Part shown: positions 62,017 through 64,000 of the stretch, piece by piece
Layout of the letters: each line of letters begins with the position of its first letter
How positions within the stretch are numbered: the first letter of the stretch is position 1
Origin: Spiro-02 sp034114085
GTDB taxonomy: Bacteria > Spirochaetota > Spirochaetia > Sphaerochaetales > Sphaerochaetaceae
Assembly: GCA_034114085.1 (NCBI GenBank)
Contig: JAXEWB010000086.1
Coordinates: 60,773-124,772, forward strand
DNA: 64,000 nucleotides
Direction: 5' to 3'
The notes under the pieces: generated by a model
Databases searched by the model: none
What the model saw: the letters and a program-made list of their open reading frames with translations, nothing else
What the model was told of the DNA's origin: nothing
Position numbers and translations under genes: made by a program

Positions 62017-63015
62017 ATGAACAAGAAACTTGTTTCTGCGTTTGTCGTCTGCCTTCCTTTTCTCACTGCGCTATGCTGCATCGGGATAGGGAGATACCAT
62101 ATCTCCCTTCCTGCTACCATCAGGACTCTCCTGTCGCCATTGACCGGAGCCGTCGTGGCATCCACCGATTATTCGGTGCTGTTCAGTATACGCCTGCCCC
62201 GCATTCTTCTCGCACTGGCCGTAGGAATGGGGCTGGCGGTTTCCGGGGCGGCGTTCCAGTCGATGTTCTCCAATCCATTGGCGACTCCCGATACCCTCGG
62301 TGTCGCTTCCGGCGCTGCGTTTGGCGCCGCGATAGGGCTTCTGTTTGGACAAAACTTGATAGTCGTCCAGCTCTGCGCGCTGGTCATGGGGATCGGCGCA
62401 TTGGCGGTGACCTATTGGATCAGCAGAATACAGGGAAACCATAGTATCATTTTGGTTGTTCTGGCTGGTATCGTGATGTCGTCGTTGTTCCAGGCTTTCG
62501 TTTCTTTCGTCAAATTCGCGGCTGATCCGCAGGATGTGTTGCCGTCGATCACCTACTGGCTGATGGGCAGCATGTCGAGTGCCTCGTACCGGAGCCTATT
62601 GCTCGGTCTACCGTTTATCCTCGTTGGTTCCACCACTATTTTGCTGCTGCGGTGGCGGTTGAATATTGTCTCCCTGGGGGAGGACGAGGCCAAGGCGCTG
62701 GGGGGCCGGGTGAGAATGGTCCGTTTCTTGATCATGGGCGCGGCGACCTTGGTAACCGCTTCCTGTGTGTCAATGTGCGGGCAGGTCGGCTGGGTCGGCC
62801 TGTTGGTTCCCCATATCGCGCGGTTGCTCTGCGGCAGTGACAATACGCGGATCGTTCCCGTAAGCATGGGACTTGGCGCAGTGTTCATGGTATTGGTCGA
62901 TACTCTTGCGAGAAGCGTGCTGGCGGGAGAACTTCCGCTGTCAATCCTGACCGCTGTGATAGGCGCTCCGTTCTTCATCGTCCTGCTCCGCAAGATGGGA
63001 GGTGCGAGACTATGA
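62017..63015 (+). CDS. FecCD-type ABC transporter permease
   Basis: The product is 332 residues with ~10 membrane helices. Family marks are RLPRILLALAVGMGLAVSGA, FQSMFSNPLATPDTLGVASG, GSMSSASYRSL, and VGWVGLLVPHIARLLCGSDN. It forms the homodimeric channel of a type-II importer for metal chelates or corrinoids. It starts 15 bases after the binding-protein gene and overlaps the ATPase gene by four bases. Confidence 0.93.
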   Translation: MNKKLVSAFVVCLPFLTALCCIGIGRYHISLPATIRTLLSPLTGAVVASTDYSVLFSIRLPRILLALAVGMGLAVSGAAFQSMFSNPLATPDTLGVASGAAFGAAIGLLFGQNLIVVQLCALVMGIGALAVTYWISRIQGNHSIILVVLAGIVMSSLFQAFVSFVKFAADPQDVLPSITYWLMGSMSSASYRSLLLGLPFILVGSTTILLLRWRLNIVSLGEDEAKALGGRVRMVRFLIMGAATLVTASCVSMCGQVGWVGLLVPHIARLLCGSDNTRIVPVSMGLGAVFMVLVDTLARSVLAGELPLSILTAVIGAPFFIVLLRKMGGARL

Positions 63016-63806
63016 TTTTTCAGGTTCAGGACGGTTGCTTCGGCTACGGTGGCCGTCCGATTCTCCGGGATATCAATTTTTCCATTCCCCAGGGGGATGT
63101 TCTGGCAGTGCTCGGTCCAAATGGAGTGGGTAAAACGACGTTGTTGCGCTGTATGATGGGTCTGCTGAAATGGAACGGCGGATGTTCATCAATTGACGGT
63201 CATCCTCTGGACGAGTACAAAGCGACCGATATCTGGAAACGGATCGGCTATGTCCCGCAGGCGAAAGCCAATATCAGCTCCTGTACCGTCCGTGAAATGG
63301 TGTTGCTTGGACGTTCGTCCCATCTGGGACTGTTCAGCCAGCCCTCCGACGAGGACTGGCGATTGGCCGATGAATCATTGGAAGCGGTCAAGATGGGAAG
63401 CTTCGCCCACCAGAGGTGCGACCGGATCAGTGGCGGTGAGTTGCAGATGGCCCTGATCGCCCGCGCCCTCTGTACCCAGCCGGAAATGCTCATCCTTGAC
63501 GAGCCGGAGTCCAATCTGGACTTTAAGAACCAACTGCTGATACTTGACACAATCCGCGGTCTGGCTGACCAAAAAGGCATTTCCGCCGTCATCAACACCC
63601 ATTATCCCGCCCATGCGCTGAAGATCTCCGACCAGGCGTTGTTGCTGAATCGCGATCTGACCAACTGTTGCGGTAAAACTTCTGAAATCGTTTCTGAATG
63701 CAATATGTGCCGCGCGTTTGACGTGAACGTCCGGATTCACGAATGCTGGTACGATGGCTGTCGCTACCAAAGCGTGATACCTGTTTCCGTTGCCCGGACA
63801 GGCTGA
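63012..63806 (+). CDS. FecE/BtuD-type ABC transporter ATP-binding protein
   Basis: The product is 264 residues. Walker A is GPNGVGKTT (~residue 36), the Q-loop is in YVPQAKANISS, the signature is ISGGELQMALIARAL, Walker B is MLILDEPESNLD and the switch histidine is in INTHYPAHALK. The signature carries ELQ rather than the common QRQ, as in many FecE relatives. It powers the importer and ends the operon; the 11-bp repeat array begins 13 bases after its stop. Confidence 0.93.
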   Translation: MIFQVQDGCFGYGGRPILRDINFSIPQGDVLAVLGPNGVGKTTLLRCMMGLLKWNGGCSSIDGHPLDEYKATDIWKRIGYVPQAKANISSCTVREMVLLGRSSHLGLFSQPSDEDWRLADESLEAVKMGSFAHQRCDRISGGELQMALIARALCTQPEMLILDEPESNLDFKNQLLILDTIRGLADQKGISAVINTHYPAHALKISDQALLLNRDLTNCCGKTSEIVSECNMCRAFDVNVRIHECWYDGCRYQSVIPVSVARTG

Positions 63807-63819
63807 TATTGTGTCTATC

Positions 63820-64000
63820 AAGCGGTCAGCAAGCGGTCAGCAAGCGGTCAGCAAGCGGTCACCAAGCGGTCACCAGGCGGTCACCAGGCGGTCACCAGGC
63901 GGTCAGCAAGCAGTCACCAAGCAGTCACCAAGCAGTCACCAAGCAGTCACCAAGCAGTCACCAAGCAGTCACCAAGCAGTCACCAAGCAGTCACCAAGCA
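63820..64000. repeat. 11-bp tandem repeat array, runs off the window
   Basis: Sixteen full units and a partial one follow without a gap. In order they are three AAGCGGTCAGC, two AAGCGGTCACC, two AGGCGGTCACC, one AGGCGGTCAGC and eight AAGCAGTCACC, then AAGCA at the edge. Variants occur in blocks, as expected from slippage or unequal exchange. All three plus-strand frames stay open through it, because 11 is not a multiple of three and no stop arises. Confidence 0.95.

Noticed and set aside
63820..64000. CRISPR array
   Set aside because: The repeat is only 11 bases and units are contiguous with no spacers; no cas genes are nearby.
1..64000. tRNA, rRNA or known riboswitch
   Set aside because: No cloverleaf with a TTC loop (GGTTCNANNCC pattern), no ribosomal RNA blocks and no recognisable cobalamin, lysine, TPP or FMN riboswitch core were seen by eye; a covariance-model search would settle it.

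Overview
The window reads as a stretch of chromosome from a free-living or gut/sediment anaerobic spirochaete, most likely Sphaerochaeta-like. The clues are the secreted binding proteins, whose signal peptides end in an F-A/G-x-G-x-x-E/D pattern (for example VFAGGSQEK, VFANGSQER, VFAAGAKEN), a density of sugar ABC importers without their own ATPase, LacI/ROK/GntR regulators, and a balanced base composition. No rRNA, tRNA, CRISPR, phage or insertion sequence was seen. The taxonomic call is an inference.

Region 1 (1-15.1 kb) is a glycan-utilisation locus. It has a secreted pectate lyase, a ROK regulator, a leftward operon (binding protein, two CUT1 permeases, Cys-type sulfatase, TIM-barrel isomerase, metallo-beta-lactamase-fold hydrolase) and a rightward set (HAD phosphatase, zinc alcohol dehydrogenase, PfkB kinase, VOC protein, FAD oxidoreductase). 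The two main promoters carry the same 30-bp AT-rich element in mirror orientation, which ties the arms into one regulon.

Region 2 (15.1-25.9 kb) is mixed housekeeping: TrmO, a lysine-2,3-aminomutase-family radical SAM enzyme, an alpha/beta hydrolase, a frameshifted HD-domain gene, an orphan TrpX-type binding protein, a PiT phosphate transporter with its DUF47 partner, a cupin, a LacI regulator, and an Lsa-type ABC-F protein with a long leader holding a possible short peptide.

Region 3 (26-36 kb) is an alpha-disaccharide phosphorolysis operon: CUT1 importer, two GH65 phosphorylases, beta-phosphoglucomutase and a LacI regulator whose presumed operator recurs at both ends of the operon. Region 4 (36.3-42.2 kb) has a DUF4353-like carbohydrate-binding lipoprotein, a HAD phosphatase, GloA, an exact-length 104-bp tandem duplication, a UlaG-like hydrolase and threonine ammonia-lyase.

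Region 5 (42.8-57.25 kb) is a 13-gene co-directional cluster: acetoin-dehydrogenase-type E1alpha, E1beta, E2 and E3, interleaved with an SDR dehydrogenase, an SMP-30 lactonase, two TIM-barrel enzymes, an ApnO-like dehydrogenase, a CUT2 importer whose ATPase and one permease are fused, and a GntR/FadR regulator. It looks like an oxidative route for a sugar or sugar acid, with apiose/apionate as one candidate, ending in a thiamine/lipoate-dependent cleavage.

Region 6 (57.5-63.8 kb) is a compact six-gene operon: a NifH-like reductase, two nitrogenase component-1-like subunits, and a FecBCD-type importer. No cofactor-assembly genes are present, so it is a nitrogenase-like enzyme of unknown substrate rather than nitrogen fixation. 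The window ends inside an 11-bp tandem array.
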